Source of the DNA: an uncultured Oscillospiraceae bacterium
GTDB lineage: Bacteria; Bacillota; Clostridia; Oscillospirales; Oscillospiraceae
Reading direction: 5' to 3'
Assembly (NCBI GenBank): GCA_944386975.1
Contig: CALXDC010000007.1
Location: 1-64,000, forward strand
DNA: 64,000 bases
Made by a program: the position numbers and the translations under genes. A model generated the notes under the pieces. It saw only the letters and a program-made list of their open reading frames with translations, searched no databases and was not told where the DNA came from. This document shows positions 31,977 through 41,344 of the stretch, piece after piece. Numbering within the stretch: the first letter of the stretch is position 1; each line of letters begins with the position of its first letter.

Positions 31977-32110
31977 AGTTCCGTTCTCCTTTTAATTTGG
32001 CCATCCTGTTCCGCGGATCTCCGCAGTTTTCAGCGCCTCGCCCTTTTGTGGACAGGCCGCGGCCGTCTCAACAGTCCATATTATACCGGGGTTCCTATAC
32101 TTTTGCAAGC

Positions 32111-33244
32111 CTAAATTTTCTTGTCCAGCAGCGGAGCGTACTGCGCCCGGAATTCCCCGAAACTCCCCTGGTCCAGGGCCTCCCGAATCCGCTCCATAAG
32201 GCGGTTATAAAAATACAGGTTGTGCAGCACCGCCAGGCGCATGGCCAGCATCTCCTCCGCCTTGAAGAGGTGGCGGAGGTAGGCCCGGCTATAGGTGCGG
32301 CAAACGGGGCAGTCGCATTCCGGATCAATGGGCTGGGTGTCCAGCTTGTACTTTTCGTTTTTGATGTTGATGCTGCCCTGCCAGGTGTAGAGCCTGCCGT
32401 GGCGGGCATTGCGGGCGGGGAGCACACAGTCGAAGAAGTCGATCCCCCGAAAAACCCCCTCGATGATATTGGTGGGAGTCCCCACCCCCATGAGATACCG
32501 GGGCTTGTTCGCGGGCAGGTGGGGCTCCACCGCCTCGATGATCCGATACATCACCTCCGCCGGCTCCCCCACCGCAAGACCGCCGATGGCGTAGCCGTCG
32601 CAGGGGAGCTTGGCGATCTCTTTTGCATGCCAGACCCGGAGGTCCTCGTAGGTGCCCCCCTGATTGATGCCGAAGAGCATCTGGCCGGGGTTCACACAGT
32701 CCGGCAGAGCGTTCAGACGCTGATGCTCCTTCACGCACCGCTCCAGCCACCGGAGGGTCCGCCGGCAGGATTCCTCCACATAGGGCCGGGGGGCCGGGTT
32801 CTCCACGCACTCGTCAAAGGCCATAGCGATGTCGCTGCCCAGGTTGGACTGGATCTGCATGGACTCCTCAGGGCCCATGAAGATCTTCCGCCCGTCGATG
32901 TGGGAGGCGAAATAGACCCCCTCCTCCTTGATCTTCCGCAGCTGGGCCAGGGAGAAGACCTGGAATCCGCCGGAGTCGGTAAGAATGGGGCCGTCCCACA
33001 CCATCATCTTGTGGAGCCCCCCCAGGGCCTTCACCACTTCGTCCCCCGGGCGGAGGTGGAGGTGGTAGGTGTTGCTCAGTTCGATCTGGCAGCGGATCTG
33101 CCGGAGATCCCAGGCACTGAGCCCCCCTTTGATGGCCGCCTGGGTGCCCACGTTCATGAACACCGGGGTCTCCACCACGCCGCCGTGGGCGCAGGAAAAA
33201 CGGCCCCGTCGGGCCGCTCCCTCCTGCCGGATCACCTCAAACAT
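32111..33244 (-). CDS. tgt: tRNA-guanine transglycosylase (queuine tRNA-ribosyltransferase)
   Basis: Exchanges guanine-34 for preQ1 in GUN-anticodon tRNAs, the step before QueA in queuosine synthesis. The 377-residue protein has the active-site stretch TDSGGFQVFSL, the GGLAVGE loop, a second aspartate in GIDFFDCVLPARNARHG and the zinc site CDCPVC with a later histidine. The ATG sits behind GGAGGGGGACC and lies inside the last codons of the upstream small membrane-protein gene (8-base overlap). It belongs to a spoIID-queA-small gene-tgt-yajC cluster. Confidence 0.96.
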   Translation of the reverse strand: MFEVIRQEGAARRGRFSCAHGGVVETPVFMNVGTQAAIKGGLSAWDLRQIRCQIELSNTYHLHLRPGDEVVKALGGLHKMMVWDGPILTDSGGFQVFSLAQLRKIKEEGVYFASHIDGRKIFMGPEESMQIQSNLGSDIAMAFDECVENPAPRPYVEESCRRTLRWLERCVKEHQRLNALPDCVNPGQMLFGINQGGTYEDLRVWHAKEIAKLPCDGYAIGGLAVGEPAEVMYRIIEAVEPHLPANKPRYLMGVGTPTNIIEGVFRGIDFFDCVLPARNARHGRLYTWQGSINIKNEKYKLDTQPIDPECDCPVCRTYSRAYLRHLFKAEEMLAMRLAVLHNLYFYNRLMERIREALDQGSFGEFRAQYAPLLDKKI

Positions 33245-33461
33245 GGTCCCCCTCCTTCTCCTCCTCAGGATTTTTGGCGTTGGGGTCCTCCTCCAGCATG
33301 CCGTCAAAATAGCCGGGGTGGGTCTTCTCCCGCTTGTCCAGCCACCGGGCCAGCCGGGGCGTCAGGTAGAGGGCGGCTCCCACCACCACCAGAAATAGCG
33401 CAATGATGGCCAGGATAATGACGGCCTCATTGTCCGTATGCTTCAAAAGCTCTGTGATCAT
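33237..33461 (-). CDS. Small single-pass membrane protein between queA and tgt
   Basis: A 74-residue protein with one N-terminal membrane helix (about 13-34) and a charged cytoplasmic tail (EEDPNAKNPEEEKEG). AGGAGGG precedes the ATG. It overlaps the tgt start by eight bases and follows queA by nine bases, so it is an integral member of the operon. No family is recognised; a role linked to queuosine is not implied by the sequence. Confidence 0.75.
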   Translation of the reverse strand: MITELLKHTDNEAVIILAIIALFLVVVGAALYLTPRLARWLDKREKTHPGYFDGMLEEDPNAKNPEEEKEGDHV

Positions 33462-33470
33462 GGCGCCCTC

Positions 33471-34496
33471 CTACGAAATAAACATGGCATCGCCGAAGCT
33501 GAAGAACCGATAGCGCTGCCGCACCGCCTCCTCATAGGCCGCCAAAATATGCTCCCGCCCCGCCAGGGCCGACACCAGCATAATGAGAGTACTCTCCGGC
33601 AGATGGAAGTTGGTGATGAGACCATCCAGCACCTTGAAACGGTAACCGGGGTAGATGAAGATCTTGGTCCATCCCGCCTTGGCCTCCATGATGCCGTCCT
33701 CCCTGGCCCAGCTCTCTACAGTGCGGCAGGAGGTGGTACCCACACAGATCACCCGTCCCCCCCTCTGCTTGGTCTCGTTGATAAGGTCAGCCGTCTCCTG
33801 GGGGATGACGCAATACTCACTGTGCATGTCGTGATCTGTAATGTCTTCTTCCTTTACAGGGCGGAAGGTGCCAAGTCCCACGTGGAGGGTCACATAGCCG
33901 ATGCGCACCCCCATGGCGGTAAGCTGGTCCATCAGCTCCCGGGTAAAGTGGAGCCCGGCGGTGGGGGCGGCGGCGGAGCCGTTGACCCGGGAATAAACAG
34001 TCTGATACCGCTCCTGGTCCTGGAGCTCTTCCTTGATGTAAGGTGGCAGAGGCATCTTCCCCAACCGCTCCAGCACCTCCAGAAAAATTCCTTCATATTC
34101 GAAGCGGACCAGGCGGTTGCCGCCTTCCACCTCGGCGGTAACCTCCGCCGTCAGCTCCCCGTCCCCAAAGGAGATCCGGGCGCCGGGGCGCAGCTTCTTC
34201 CCTGGCCGCACCAGGCACTCCCAGGTCTTGTCCCCACGGTCGATGAGCAGCAGTACCTCGCAGGCGCCTCCACCGGGGAGCCGGTGGCCCAGAAGCCGGG
34301 CGGGCAGCACCCGGGAGTCGTTCATGATGAGGCAGTCCCCCGGCCGCAGCAGCTGGGGCAGGTCGTAGAAATGCCGGTGGGTCCAGGCTCCGGTTTCCTT
34401 GTCCAAGGTCAGCAACCGGGAGCCGTCCCGCCGCTCCAGCGGCGTCTGAGCAATGAGTTCTTGGGGCAGATCGAAATAAAAATCATGGGTTTTCAA
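33471..34496 (-). CDS. queA: S-adenosylmethionine:tRNA ribosyltransferase-isomerase
   Basis: Transfers the ribosyl part of S-adenosylmethionine to preQ1 in tRNA, making epoxyqueuosine. The 341-residue protein is typical from its start ([28 protein letters not shown]) through [25 protein letters not shown] and the C-terminal [16 protein letters not shown]. The start is a TTG four bases after the spoIID stop; GAAGGTAGG acts as ribosome binding site. It is followed by a small membrane gene and tgt, the usual pairing of queA with tgt. Confidence 0.96.
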   Translation of the reverse strand: MKTHDFYFDLPQELIAQTPLERRDGSRLLTLDKETGAWTHRHFYDLPQLLRPGDCLIMNDSRVLPARLLGHRLPGGGACEVLLLIDRGDKTWECLVRPGKKLRPGARISFGDGELTAEVTAEVEGGNRLVRFEYEGIFLEVLERLGKMPLPPYIKEELQDQERYQTVYSRVNGSAAAPTAGLHFTRELMDQLTAMGVRIGYVTLHVGLGTFRPVKEEDITDHDMHSEYCVIPQETADLINETKQRGGRVICVGTTSCRTVESWAREDGIMEAKAGWTKIFIYPGYRFKVLDGLITNFHLPESTLIMLVSALAGREHILAAYEEAVRQRYRFFSFGDAMFIS

Positions 34497-34500
34497 TGGT

Positions 34501-36150
34501 TCAGCCTACCTTCTCAATGGTAATATCTGTAAAATAAAAGTGAAGGATCTCCTCATAGGAGAAGCCCTGCTCCGCCATGGCCTTGGCCCCGTACTGGCTG
34601 AGGCCCACGTTGTGGCCATTGCCGGTGCCGGTGATGGTGATACTGCCGGAAGTGGAGGTGGACGGTCCGGACGATCCGCCAGAGGTCTCCAGAAGCTCTG
34701 TACCGGAACCGGTGATGACATAGGTCTCCCCGCCGGAGAACCGGCCCACAGACCCGCTGCCGCTGATGACGTAGCTGTCCCCCAGGGATACGCTGCCGCC
34801 GGTGGTGGCGGCGCTGCCCGCCGTAGAGCCGCCGGTGCCGCCGGTGATGGTATAGCGCTGGCTATAGACGGTGCGGCCGCTATAGACGCTGTTGAAGATG
34901 GTGCGGCATCGCTCCCCAGTGATGGTCCGGCTGCCGGTGGTACCCTCAAAGGTGACAGCGGCCACATTTCCGGTGGCGGTAAGAGCAGAAACATACACGT
35001 TGGTCACCTGCCCCACAGAGTAGCCCTTGGTATTGAGGATGTTGGTGATCTCACTTAGCGTGAAGGTCACCGAATACTGGTAATTGGGGATGGTGGTCAT
35101 GGCCTCATAGGGGTCGATCTTCCCTTTCAAGTAGGCCACCTCGCTACCCCACACGTTTTTGGCGTCCTCACTGGCACCGCCGTTGGAGGAGGCGTACACC
35201 GCCTCAATGAGCTTGCCATTGTAGTAGAGGCACAGTCCCGCTGTCTCCTCTACCGCCCGGTCAGACTGGTCGGTGGCCTTGTTGAGCCCGTAGTAAACCT
35301 GGCAGTTGGTGGTATTGCACACATCGAAGCCGTCACTCTTGTGCTTGGTCTCCCGCATGGCGTAGGTCCTGGCACAGACCGCCTGAGCCGCCAGGGCCTC
35401 CGTGGGCCAGGAGGGGCTCATCTCATAGGGGACAACCCCTTTCACATAGTCGTCCACCGGCAGCACATTGATGACAGAGAGATTCCCGCCGGTAGTTCGG
35501 AGATACTCAAAATCTCCGTAGTACTTGTAGCCCTTGAACCAGGTCACCGCCTTCCCGCCGTCCCACATGGGATGGAGAGCCAGATTCATGGCACCGGAGC
35601 AGTCAAACTGGAATAGAATGGTCTGTGTTCCGGTGACGATCACCGTGACGCCGGTGACACTGGGGCCGACGACAGAGGAGTCGAAGGGGCGGGCGGCCCC
35701 ATCCGGGCCGGTCCAGCTGGTCCCTACATACAACGCCTGGGCCGCGGCGGCATCGGTCTTGGAGGCGTAAGCTCCGATGCGCACCCGGTAGCTGCCGTTG
35801 AGGTAGACAGGATAGCCGCCGTCAAAGGCAGCAGCCGCCGCCTTGGCCTCCTCCCAGGTAGTGAAGACATCGCCGAGCTGGACGTGGTAGTCCCCCACCT
35901 CTCCGGAGACGGTCATGGAAATCTCGTTGGTGTCGATCTCCCCCAGGGCTACAAAATTCCGGGCAGAGTCGAAATATCCCACCTGATAGCCCCAGCCGCA
36001 GCCGGTGACGTTCTGGAGGTTGGCGGTGGCCAGGGCGTCGGAGCCGTAACGCAGCCCAACCTTTAGTGTGTCCTCCGCCGCGTAAGCAGAAACGGTGAAA
36101 ATGGCCGTCAATAGTGAACATAGGAAAAATATGCGAAAAAACTTTCTCAT
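34501..36150 (-). CDS. spoIID: SpoIID/LytB domain protein (lytic transglycosylase), with SPOR-like region and repeat insertion
   Basis: Predicted peptidoglycan lytic enzyme of engulfment. The 549-residue protein has a signal peptide (1-24), an N-terminal region with a SPOR-like segment ([19 protein letters not shown], about 115-140), and the SpoIID core with [20 protein letters not shown], where the catalytic glutamate is expected, then [15 protein letters not shown] Gly/Ser/Thr-rich stretch of about 80 residues with four xYxITGxG-like repeats is inserted before the final [11 protein letters not shown] motif, making it much longer than SpoIID of Bacillus (343). A LytB/amidase-enhancer role outside sporulation is an alternative. 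The ATG follows GGAGGCACT. Confidence 0.85.
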   Translation of the reverse strand: MRKFFRIFFLCSLLTAIFTVSAYAAEDTLKVGLRYGSDALATANLQNVTGCGWGYQVGYFDSARNFVALGEIDTNEISMTVSGEVGDYHVQLGDVFTTWEEAKAAAAAFDGGYPVYLNGSYRVRIGAYASKTDAAAAQALYVGTSWTGPDGAARPFDSSVVGPSVTGVTVIVTGTQTILFQFDCSGAMNLALHPMWDGGKAVTWFKGYKYYGDFEYLRTTGGNLSVINVLPVDDYVKGVVPYEMSPSWPTEALAAQAVCARTYAMRETKHKSDGFDVCNTTNCQVYYGLNKATDQSDRAVEETAGLCLYYNGKLIEAVYASSNGGASEDAKNVWGSEVAYLKGKIDPYEAMTTIPNYQYSVTFTLSEITNILNTKGYSVGQVTNVYVSALTATGNVAAVTFEGTTGSRTITGERCRTIFNSVYSGRTVYSQRYTITGGTGGSTAGSAATTGGSVSLGDSYVISGSGSVGRFSGGETYVITGSGTELLETSGGSSGPSTSTSGSITITGTGNGHNVGLSQYGAKAMAEQGFSYEEILHFYFTDITIEKVG

Positions 36151-36250
36151 AGTGCCTCCAAACCGGGGGGAATCTGTTGACAGAGTGCCGGAAATGTGAT
36201 ATAGCTTACTCTATCGAAATCAACGGGTCCGTCTGCCCATGTATTGTAAC

Positions 36251-36279
36251 ATTATAGCGAAAAGGCACGGACATTGCAA
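36251..36279 (-). promoter_or_regulatory. Promoter upstream of spoIID
   Basis: TTGCAA and a perfect TATAAT are separated by 17 bases, with a leader of about 95 bases to the spoIID start. A housekeeping promoter would fit the queA-tgt genes downstream. Confidence 0.6.
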
Positions 36280-36328
36280 GCCACAGCCATGATTTCAACC
36301 ACAACAAATGTCAAGGAGGAATCCCCCA

Positions 36329-37420
36329 ATGGAAAAGTATCGTGTAGGCGTCATCGGCGGCACCGGTATGGTGGGCCAGCGCTTTGTATCCCTGATGGAG
36401 AATCACCCCTGGTTCCAGCTTACCGTCATCGCCGCCAGCGCCCGCAGCGCCGGTAAGCGGTACGAGGACGCCGTGGGCGCCCGCTGGGCTATGGCCACCC
36501 CCATGCCCCAGGAGGCCAAGGACATCATCGTCATGAACGCTGAGGACGATGCCGAGAAAATTGCCGGCATGGTGGACTTTGTGTTCTGCGCTGTGGATAT
36601 GAAGAAGGAGGAAATCCGGGCCCTGGAGGAAAAATACGCCAAGCTGGAGTGCCCCGTGGTGTCCAACAACTCCGCCCACCGCTGGACCGAGGACGTGCCC
36701 ATGGTGATCCCCGAGATCAACAGCGACCACATCAAGGCCATTGACGCCCAGCGCAAGCGCTTGGGCACCAAGCGGGGCTTCATCGCCGTGAAGTCCAACT
36801 GCTCCCTCCAGTCCTACGTCCCCGCCCTGCACCCCCTGAAGAAGTACGGCTTGGAGAAGGCCCTGGTGTGCACCTATCAGGCTATTTCCGGCGCCGGCAA
36901 GACCTTTGAGACCTGGCCCGAGATGGTGGACAACGTCATCCCCTATATCGGCGGCGAAGAGGAGAAGAGCGAGCAGGAGCCTCTGAAGATCTGGGGCTCC
37001 CTGGAGGATGGCAAGTTCGTGAAGGCGGACGGCCCCTCCATCACCGCCCAGTGCATCCGGGTGGCTGCCAGCGACGGTCACATGGCCGCATGCTTCATGA
37101 AGTTCGCCGACGGAAAGGCCCCTTCCATGGACCAGATCAAGGCCGACTGGGCCGCTTTCGCCGGCAAGCCCCAGGAGCTGAATCTGCCCTCCGCCCCCAA
37201 GCAGTTCCTCCACTATTTTGAGGAGGACAACCGGCCCCAGACCAAGCTGGACCGGATGCTGGAGAACGGCATGGCCGTGTCTATCGGCCGCCTGCGTCCC
37301 GACACCCAGTACGACTACAAGTTTGTCTGCCTCAGCCACAATACCCTCCGGGGCGCCGCCGGCGGCGCGGTTCTGCTGGCCGAGCTTCTCTGCGCCGAGG
37401 GCTACATCACCAAGGCGTAA
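36329..37420 (+). CDS. asd: Aspartate-semialdehyde dehydrogenase
   Basis: Reduces aspartyl phosphate to aspartate semialdehyde with NADPH, the branch point to lysine, threonine, methionine and diaminopimelate. The 363-residue protein has the N-terminal nucleotide motif VGVIGGTGMVGQRF, the catalytic cysteine in SNCSLQSYVPAL and a histidine in ASDGHMA. The NCSLQ form and length are those of the archaeal/fungal-type enzyme rather than the E. coli type. The ATG is nine bases after AAGGAGG. It is followed by its own terminator and then dapA, the next pathway enzyme. Confidence 0.95.
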   Translation: MEKYRVGVIGGTGMVGQRFVSLMENHPWFQLTVIAASARSAGKRYEDAVGARWAMATPMPQEAKDIIVMNAEDDAEKIAGMVDFVFCAVDMKKEEIRALEEKYAKLECPVVSNNSAHRWTEDVPMVIPEINSDHIKAIDAQRKRLGTKRGFIAVKSNCSLQSYVPALHPLKKYGLEKALVCTYQAISGAGKTFETWPEMVDNVIPYIGGEEEKSEQEPLKIWGSLEDGKFVKADGPSITAQCIRVAASDGHMAACFMKFADGKAPSMDQIKADWAAFAGKPQELNLPSAPKQFLHYFEEDNRPQTKLDRMLENGMAVSIGRLRPDTQYDYKFVCLSHNTLRGAAGGAVLLAELLCAEGYITKA

Positions 37421-37445
37421 AGTCTTTTTCCTTTCCATATACAAA

Positions 37446-37479
37446 AGAGAACGGATGGCTCCATCCGTTCTCTTTTTTT
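37446..37479 (+). terminator. Rho-independent terminator after asd
   Basis: Inverted repeat AGAGAACGGAT with ATCCGTTCTCT around a six-base loop, followed by seven Ts, 25 bases after the asd stop. Confidence 0.88.
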
Positions 37480-37546
37480 GTTCTCTTTCGACCGAAAGCG
37501 TCAGACCTTCCCTCCCTTATTACCCTTATTGAAGGAGGTTTTATCT

Positions 37547-38431
37547 ATGAAGCAAATTCTCTTTACAGGCTCTGCAGTAGCTATTATCACGCCCTTCCGC
37601 AATGAAACTGTGGACTACGAGGCTCTGGGGCGGCTGCTGCAGTTCCAGCTCTCCTCCGGCACCGACGCCGTAGTGGTCTGCGGTACCACCGGCGAGGCCG
37701 CCACCCTCTCCTACACCGAGCGGATGGGGGTCATCCAGTACGTGGTGGACCAGGTAAACGGCCGGGTACCGGTGATCGCCGGCAGCGGCGCCAACAGCAC
37801 CGAGACCGCCATCACCCTCTCCCGGGACGCCGCCCAAGCGGGGGTAGACGGACTTCTGGTGGTGACTCCCTACTACAACAAGGCTACCCAGACCGGCCTT
37901 CTCCGCCATTTCACCGCCGTGGCCGACAGCGTGGAGAAGCCGGTGATCCTCTACAACGTCCCCTCTCGCACTGGGGTGTCCATTGCCGCTGAGACCTATG
38001 AGAAGCTCTCCCAGCACCCCCGAATTGTGGGGACAAAAGAAGCCTCCGGTAATTTCTCACTGATCCAGCGAACCCGCCGTCTCTGCCCCGAAGATTTTTC
38101 CATCTGGTCCGGCAACGACGAGGATACGGCAGCTGTCTGCCTCCTGGGGGGCAAGGGAGTGATCTCTGTGGCGGCCAATGTGGTTCCCGGGGAGATGCAC
38201 GCCCTGGTGGACGCCTGCCTGAAAAATGACTTTCGGAAAGCCGGCCAGATGCAGCTGCGACTCCACCGACTTTGTGAGCTGCTATTCTGCGAGGTGAACC
38301 CCATCCCCGTGAAAACCGCTCTTGCTATGATGGGATACTGCACTGGTTCGCTGCGGCTGCCCCTGTGTGAGATGTCCCCGGAAAACCGCTTGTCCCTTCA
38401 GGAGGGGCTGCAAGCCTATGGATTAATCTAA
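37547..38431 (+). CDS. dapA: 4-hydroxy-tetrahydrodipicolinate synthase
   Basis: Condenses pyruvate with aspartate semialdehyde to make the dihydrodipicolinate precursor for lysine, cell-wall diaminopimelate and spore dipicolinate. The 294-residue protein is a standard class I aldolase barrel: GTTGEAATL (pyruvate site), LYNVPSRTG with the catalytic tyrosine, and the Schiff-base lysine in GTKEASGN. The ATG lies seven bases after AAGGAGG. It follows asd and is separated from it by a terminator, so it may have its own promoter in the short gap. No lysine riboswitch is visible. Confidence 0.96.
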   Translation: MKQILFTGSAVAIITPFRNETVDYEALGRLLQFQLSSGTDAVVVCGTTGEAATLSYTERMGVIQYVVDQVNGRVPVIAGSGANSTETAITLSRDAAQAGVDGLLVVTPYYNKATQTGLLRHFTAVADSVEKPVILYNVPSRTGVSIAAETYEKLSQHPRIVGTKEASGNFSLIQRTRRLCPEDFSIWSGNDEDTAAVCLLGGKGVISVAANVVPGEMHALVDACLKNDFRKAGQMQLRLHRLCELLFCEVNPIPVKTALAMMGYCTGSLRLPLCEMSPENRLSLQEGLQAYGLI

Positions 38432-38458
38432 TTCTACTGGCATCCAATAGATGTAAAG

Positions 38459-38491
38459 GAAAAGGACGTGACAGATTGTCACGTCCTTTTC
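38459..38491. terminator. Bidirectional terminator between dapA and the PAP2-like gene
   Basis: A perfect 15-bp stem (38459-38473 with 38477-38491) with T-rich sequence on both strands. Confidence 0.88.
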
Positions 38492-38502
38492 TTAATTTTC
38501 CC

Positions 38503-38937
38503 TCAGGCAAGGAAGCCCACCAGGATTCCCAGAATCGCTCCCGCCGCCACCTGGAGGGGGGTATGGCCCATGATGATCTTCAGGTCGTCGGCAAAGTCCT
38601 CCGCCGTCAGCTTCTCCACATGGGCCAGCAGCTGATTCACCAGAAGGGCCGTATCCCCAGCGCTGCGGCGGACGTTGCAGGCATCGTACATCACCACCGC
38701 CGACAGCATCACCGCCAGGGCGAAGAGAGGATTGCCGATGCCGTAGAGCCGCCCCAGGGCGGTGGTGCCCGCCACCACAAAGGAAGAGTGGCTGCTGGGC
38801 ATCCCGCCGCTGGTGACAAACCGCTTGGCGTCAAAGTGCCGGTTCACCACCAGCTCCAGCAGCACCTTGATGAGCTGGGCCACAAACCAGGCCAGCAGAG
38901 CGCAGTCCAAAATGGCGTTTCGCGTCAGAAGCCCCAT
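38503..38937 (-). CDS. Divergent PAP2 family membrane protein (YuiD-like)
   Basis: A 144-residue membrane protein of the divergent PAP2/DUF212 family, with about four helices and the family motif GGMPSSHSSFVVAGTT, which retains the PSSH part of phosphatidic-acid phosphatases. The lipid phosphatase function is plausible but unproved. GGGAGGG lies just before the ATG. It is the last gene of the run from the spoIII operon through nusB, xse and ispA, and ends at the bidirectional terminator shared with dapA. The isoprenoid neighbour ispA suggests a polyprenyl-phosphate substrate, as inference. Confidence 0.85.
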   Translation of the reverse strand: MGLLTRNAILDCALLAWFVAQLIKVLLELVVNRHFDAKRFVTSGGMPSSHSSFVVAGTTALGRLYGIGNPLFALAVMLSAVVMYDACNVRRSAGDTALLVNQLLAHVEKLTAEDFADDLKIIMGHTPLQVAAGAILGILVGFLA

Positions 38938-38950
38938 CTTGTTCCCTCCC

Positions 38951-39820
38951 CTACTTCTTTCGTTTGGCCATTATATCCGCCAGCTCCAGCAGAAAATCCG
39001 ATCCAGGGTAACCGGCGATGGCCGCCTTGGCTCTGCCAGTACACTCATCCACCAGCTCGCTACAACGAGTGAGACCCAGCAGGTCCACAAAGGTGGTCTT
39101 CCCCTCCTTCCGGTCCGAGCCGACGGGCTTGCCCAGGTCCTCCTCGTCGGCAATCACATCCAGCATGTCGTCCCGGATCTGAAAAGCCAGACCCAGGGCA
39201 TCGGCATAGGCCTTGGCGTCGGATTTTTGCTTCTCCCCGGCATCCGCTGCCACACAGCCCAGCAGGGCCGCTCCCCGGATCATGGCCCCGGTTTTCAAGC
39301 TATGAAGGAGCCGCAAATCCTCCTCCGTCCGGTCCAGACCCTGGATGTCCAGCACCTGACCGGCCACCATACCATCGGCCCCGCAGGCCCGGGCCAATAC
39401 CGCCACCGCCTCTGCACGCTGCCGGGCGCTAAGGCCCTCCGCTCCCGCCAAAATGGCGAAGGCCTCCGGCTGGAGGGCGTCCCCCGCCAGCACCGCCAGG
39501 GTCTCCCCATACACCTTGTGGCAGGTGGGCTTTCCACGTCGGAGGTCATCGTTATCCATGCAGGGCAGGTCGTCATGAATCAAGGAGTAGGTGTGGACCA
39601 GTTCCAGGGCGCAGCCCAAGGGAACCGCCGTCCGCCAGTCCCCGCCGAAAAGCTGGGCAAAGGCCGCCGTCAGCACCGGGCGCACCCGCTTGCCTCCGGA
39701 GAGGAGGCTATAGCGCATGGCCTCCTGGAGCTCGTGGTAGGGGGCGCTACTGAGGAAGAGACCGCTCAAATACCCCTCAATCTCCGCGAGATACTGCTGA
39801 TAGTGCGCTTCATAGTCCAT
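38951..39820 (-). CDS. ispA: Geranyl/farnesyl diphosphate synthase
   Basis: Condenses isopentenyl diphosphate with allylic diphosphates to make farnesyl diphosphate, the precursor of undecaprenyl carriers and quinones. The 289-residue protein has both aspartate-rich motifs, HDDLPCMDNDD (first) and DDMLDVIAD (second), and GGKRVRP near the start. Residues before the first motif (LELVHTYSLI) fit a short-chain FPP/GPP synthase. The ATG follows GGAGG and lies five bases after xseB. Synteny xseA-xseB-ispA is common in Firmicutes. Confidence 0.94.
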   Translation of the reverse strand: MDYEAHYQQYLAEIEGYLSGLFLSSAPYHELQEAMRYSLLSGGKRVRPVLTAAFAQLFGGDWRTAVPLGCALELVHTYSLIHDDLPCMDNDDLRRGKPTCHKVYGETLAVLAGDALQPEAFAILAGAEGLSARQRAEAVAVLARACGADGMVAGQVLDIQGLDRTEEDLRLLHSLKTGAMIRGAALLGCVAADAGEKQKSDAKAYADALGLAFQIRDDMLDVIADEEDLGKPVGSDRKEGKTTFVDLLGLTRCSELVDECTGRAKAAIAGYPGSDFLLELADIMAKRKK

Positions 39821-39825
39821 GGTTA

Positions 39826-40059
39826 TTACTCCTCCTCCAAAAAGGGAAGCTCCTCAGGGGCTCCATCACTGCCCTTGCGCAGCTTCACCACCTTCAACTC
39901 CGCCTCGTCCAGCATATTGGTGCAGCTCTCCACCAGCTTGGTACCCTCTTCAAAGAGAGCCAGAGAGTCTGCCAGCTTGGCGTCCCCCCGCTCCAGGAGG
40001 GAAACAATCTCCTCCAGCCGGGTGATGCTCTCCTCAAAGGTCTTTTTCTTCTGTGCCAT
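39826..40059 (-). CDS. xseB: Exodeoxyribonuclease VII small subunit
   Basis: A 77-residue helical subunit that several copies of which bind one XseA to form ExoVII, a single-strand DNA exonuclease. The sequence is typical: KTFEESITRLEEIVSLLERGDAKLADSLALFEEGTKLV. It overlaps the 3' end of xseA by 26 bases with GGAGGAG as ribosome binding site inside xseA, so the subunits are coupled. Confidence 0.94.
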   Translation of the reverse strand: MAQKKKTFEESITRLEEIVSLLERGDAKLADSLALFEEGTKLVESCTNMLDEAELKVVKLRKGSDGAPEELPFLEEE

Positions 40060-41266
40060 CTCGGAACTCCTCCTTCTCCTCCACCCTGCAGCGGATCCTT
40101 CCGTCGCCCATGGTGATCCACAGCTTGTCCTCCACGTCCACTTCGGCAGCGGACCGGACCACGGCCCCCTCTTCCCGGGTGACCATGGCGTAGCCTCTGC
40201 CCAGCACCTTCAAAGGGCTGAGGGCATCCACCGCCGCGGCCAATTCCCCCAGCCGCCGCCTCCGGCCCAATACCAGGGTCTCTCCCCCGTGGAGGAGACC
40301 CCGTTGGACGTAATCCAGCAGCAGGCGCTTATCCTGTAGAAATGCCATGGGGTCGGTCATGGCCCGCTTTCCCGCCAGATTTTGGAGCCGCTGTCGGCAC
40401 AACTCCAGCCGCCGCGCCTCCGATCGGGCCATGGCCTCCTTCGCCCCTCGGAGCCTGTCCAGCAGTTCCGTCCTGTCCGGTACGGCAATTTCTGCCGCGT
40501 GGGAGGGGGTGGCCGCCCGAACGTCCGCTACAAAGTCGGCAATGGTCACATCCGGCTCGTGACCCACCGCCGCGATCACCGGCAGCTCCGACTCGTAGAT
40601 AGCCCGAGCCACCCGCTCGTCGTTGAAAGCCCACAAATCCTCGATGGATCCGCCACCCCGGCCGGTGATAATCAGATCTCCCACCCGCCAGCGGTTGGCG
40701 TAGCGGATGGCCCCTACGATCTCCGGCGGGGCCTCCGCCCCCTGGACCCGCACCGGCAGAAGGGCAATCTCTGCAATGGGATACCGGCGGCGGATAATCC
40801 GGATCATATCGTGGACCGCCGCCCCCGCCCCGGAGGTAATGATGGCAATGCGCCTGGGGTACCGCGGGAGGGGTTTTTTGTGGGCGGGGTCGAAAAGCCC
40901 CTCCCGGTAGAGCTTTTCCTTCAGCTGCTCAAAGGCCACGTGGAGGTCCCCCACCCCATCGGCGCTGAGGGTGTTGCAGTAGAGCTGGTAGGCTCCGTCC
41001 CGGGGGAAGACGGTGATCCGCCCCTGAGCGATGACCTTCATACCGTTCTCCGGCCGGAACCGGAGGCGGAGGGCCTGTCCCTTGAACACGACGCAGCGGA
41101 TGGCCCCCTCCTGGTCCTTCAGGGTGAAGTAGTGGTGGCCCGAAGGGTAGAGTTTGTAGTTGGAGATCTCACCTCGGATGAGGACGTCCCCCAAAAGAGG
41201 GTCCCCATCCAGCATCTGTTTAATGTATTGATTGATCTCCGATACTCCGTAGATCCGCTGCTCCAT
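40034..41266 (-). CDS. xseA: Exodeoxyribonuclease VII large subunit
   Basis: Catalytic subunit that degrades single-stranded DNA in both directions. The 410-residue protein has the N-terminal OB fold (about 10-100) and the catalytic region with the conserved ITSGAGAAVHD, TGRGGGSIEDLWAFNDE, AVGHEPDVTIADFVADVRAATPSHAAE stretches, followed by a coiled-coil arm. The ATG sits behind AAGGAG. It is separated from nusB by a terminator-like hairpin, which suggests partial read-through or a local promoter. Confidence 0.95.
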   Translation of the reverse strand: MEQRIYGVSEINQYIKQMLDGDPLLGDVLIRGEISNYKLYPSGHHYFTLKDQEGAIRCVVFKGQALRLRFRPENGMKVIAQGRITVFPRDGAYQLYCNTLSADGVGDLHVAFEQLKEKLYREGLFDPAHKKPLPRYPRRIAIITSGAGAAVHDMIRIIRRRYPIAEIALLPVRVQGAEAPPEIVGAIRYANRWRVGDLIITGRGGGSIEDLWAFNDERVARAIYESELPVIAAVGHEPDVTIADFVADVRAATPSHAAEIAVPDRTELLDRLRGAKEAMARSEARRLELCRQRLQNLAGKRAMTDPMAFLQDKRLLLDYVQRGLLHGGETLVLGRRRRLGELAAAVDALSPLKVLGRGYAMVTREEGAVVRSAAEVDVEDKLWITMGDGRIRCRVEEKEEFRDGTEEKDL

Positions 41267-41299
41267 GGTTTCTCTCCTTCCAAAAGGCGGGATAAAAAG

Positions 41300-41337
41300 G
41301 AAAAAAGAGAGCGCACAGATCCTGTTGTACGCTCTCT
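41300..41337 (-). terminator. Rho-independent terminator after nusB
   Basis: Outer stem AGAGAGCG (41306-41313) with CGCTCTCT (41330-41337) plus further inner pairs, then a T run on the minus strand, between nusB and xseA. Confidence 0.75.
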
Positions 41338-41344
41338 CATGTGC

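Noticed and set aside
36151..36328. Lysine riboswitch before asd
   Set aside because: The gap is too short and shows none of the conserved lysine-box sequences; dapA also lacks one.
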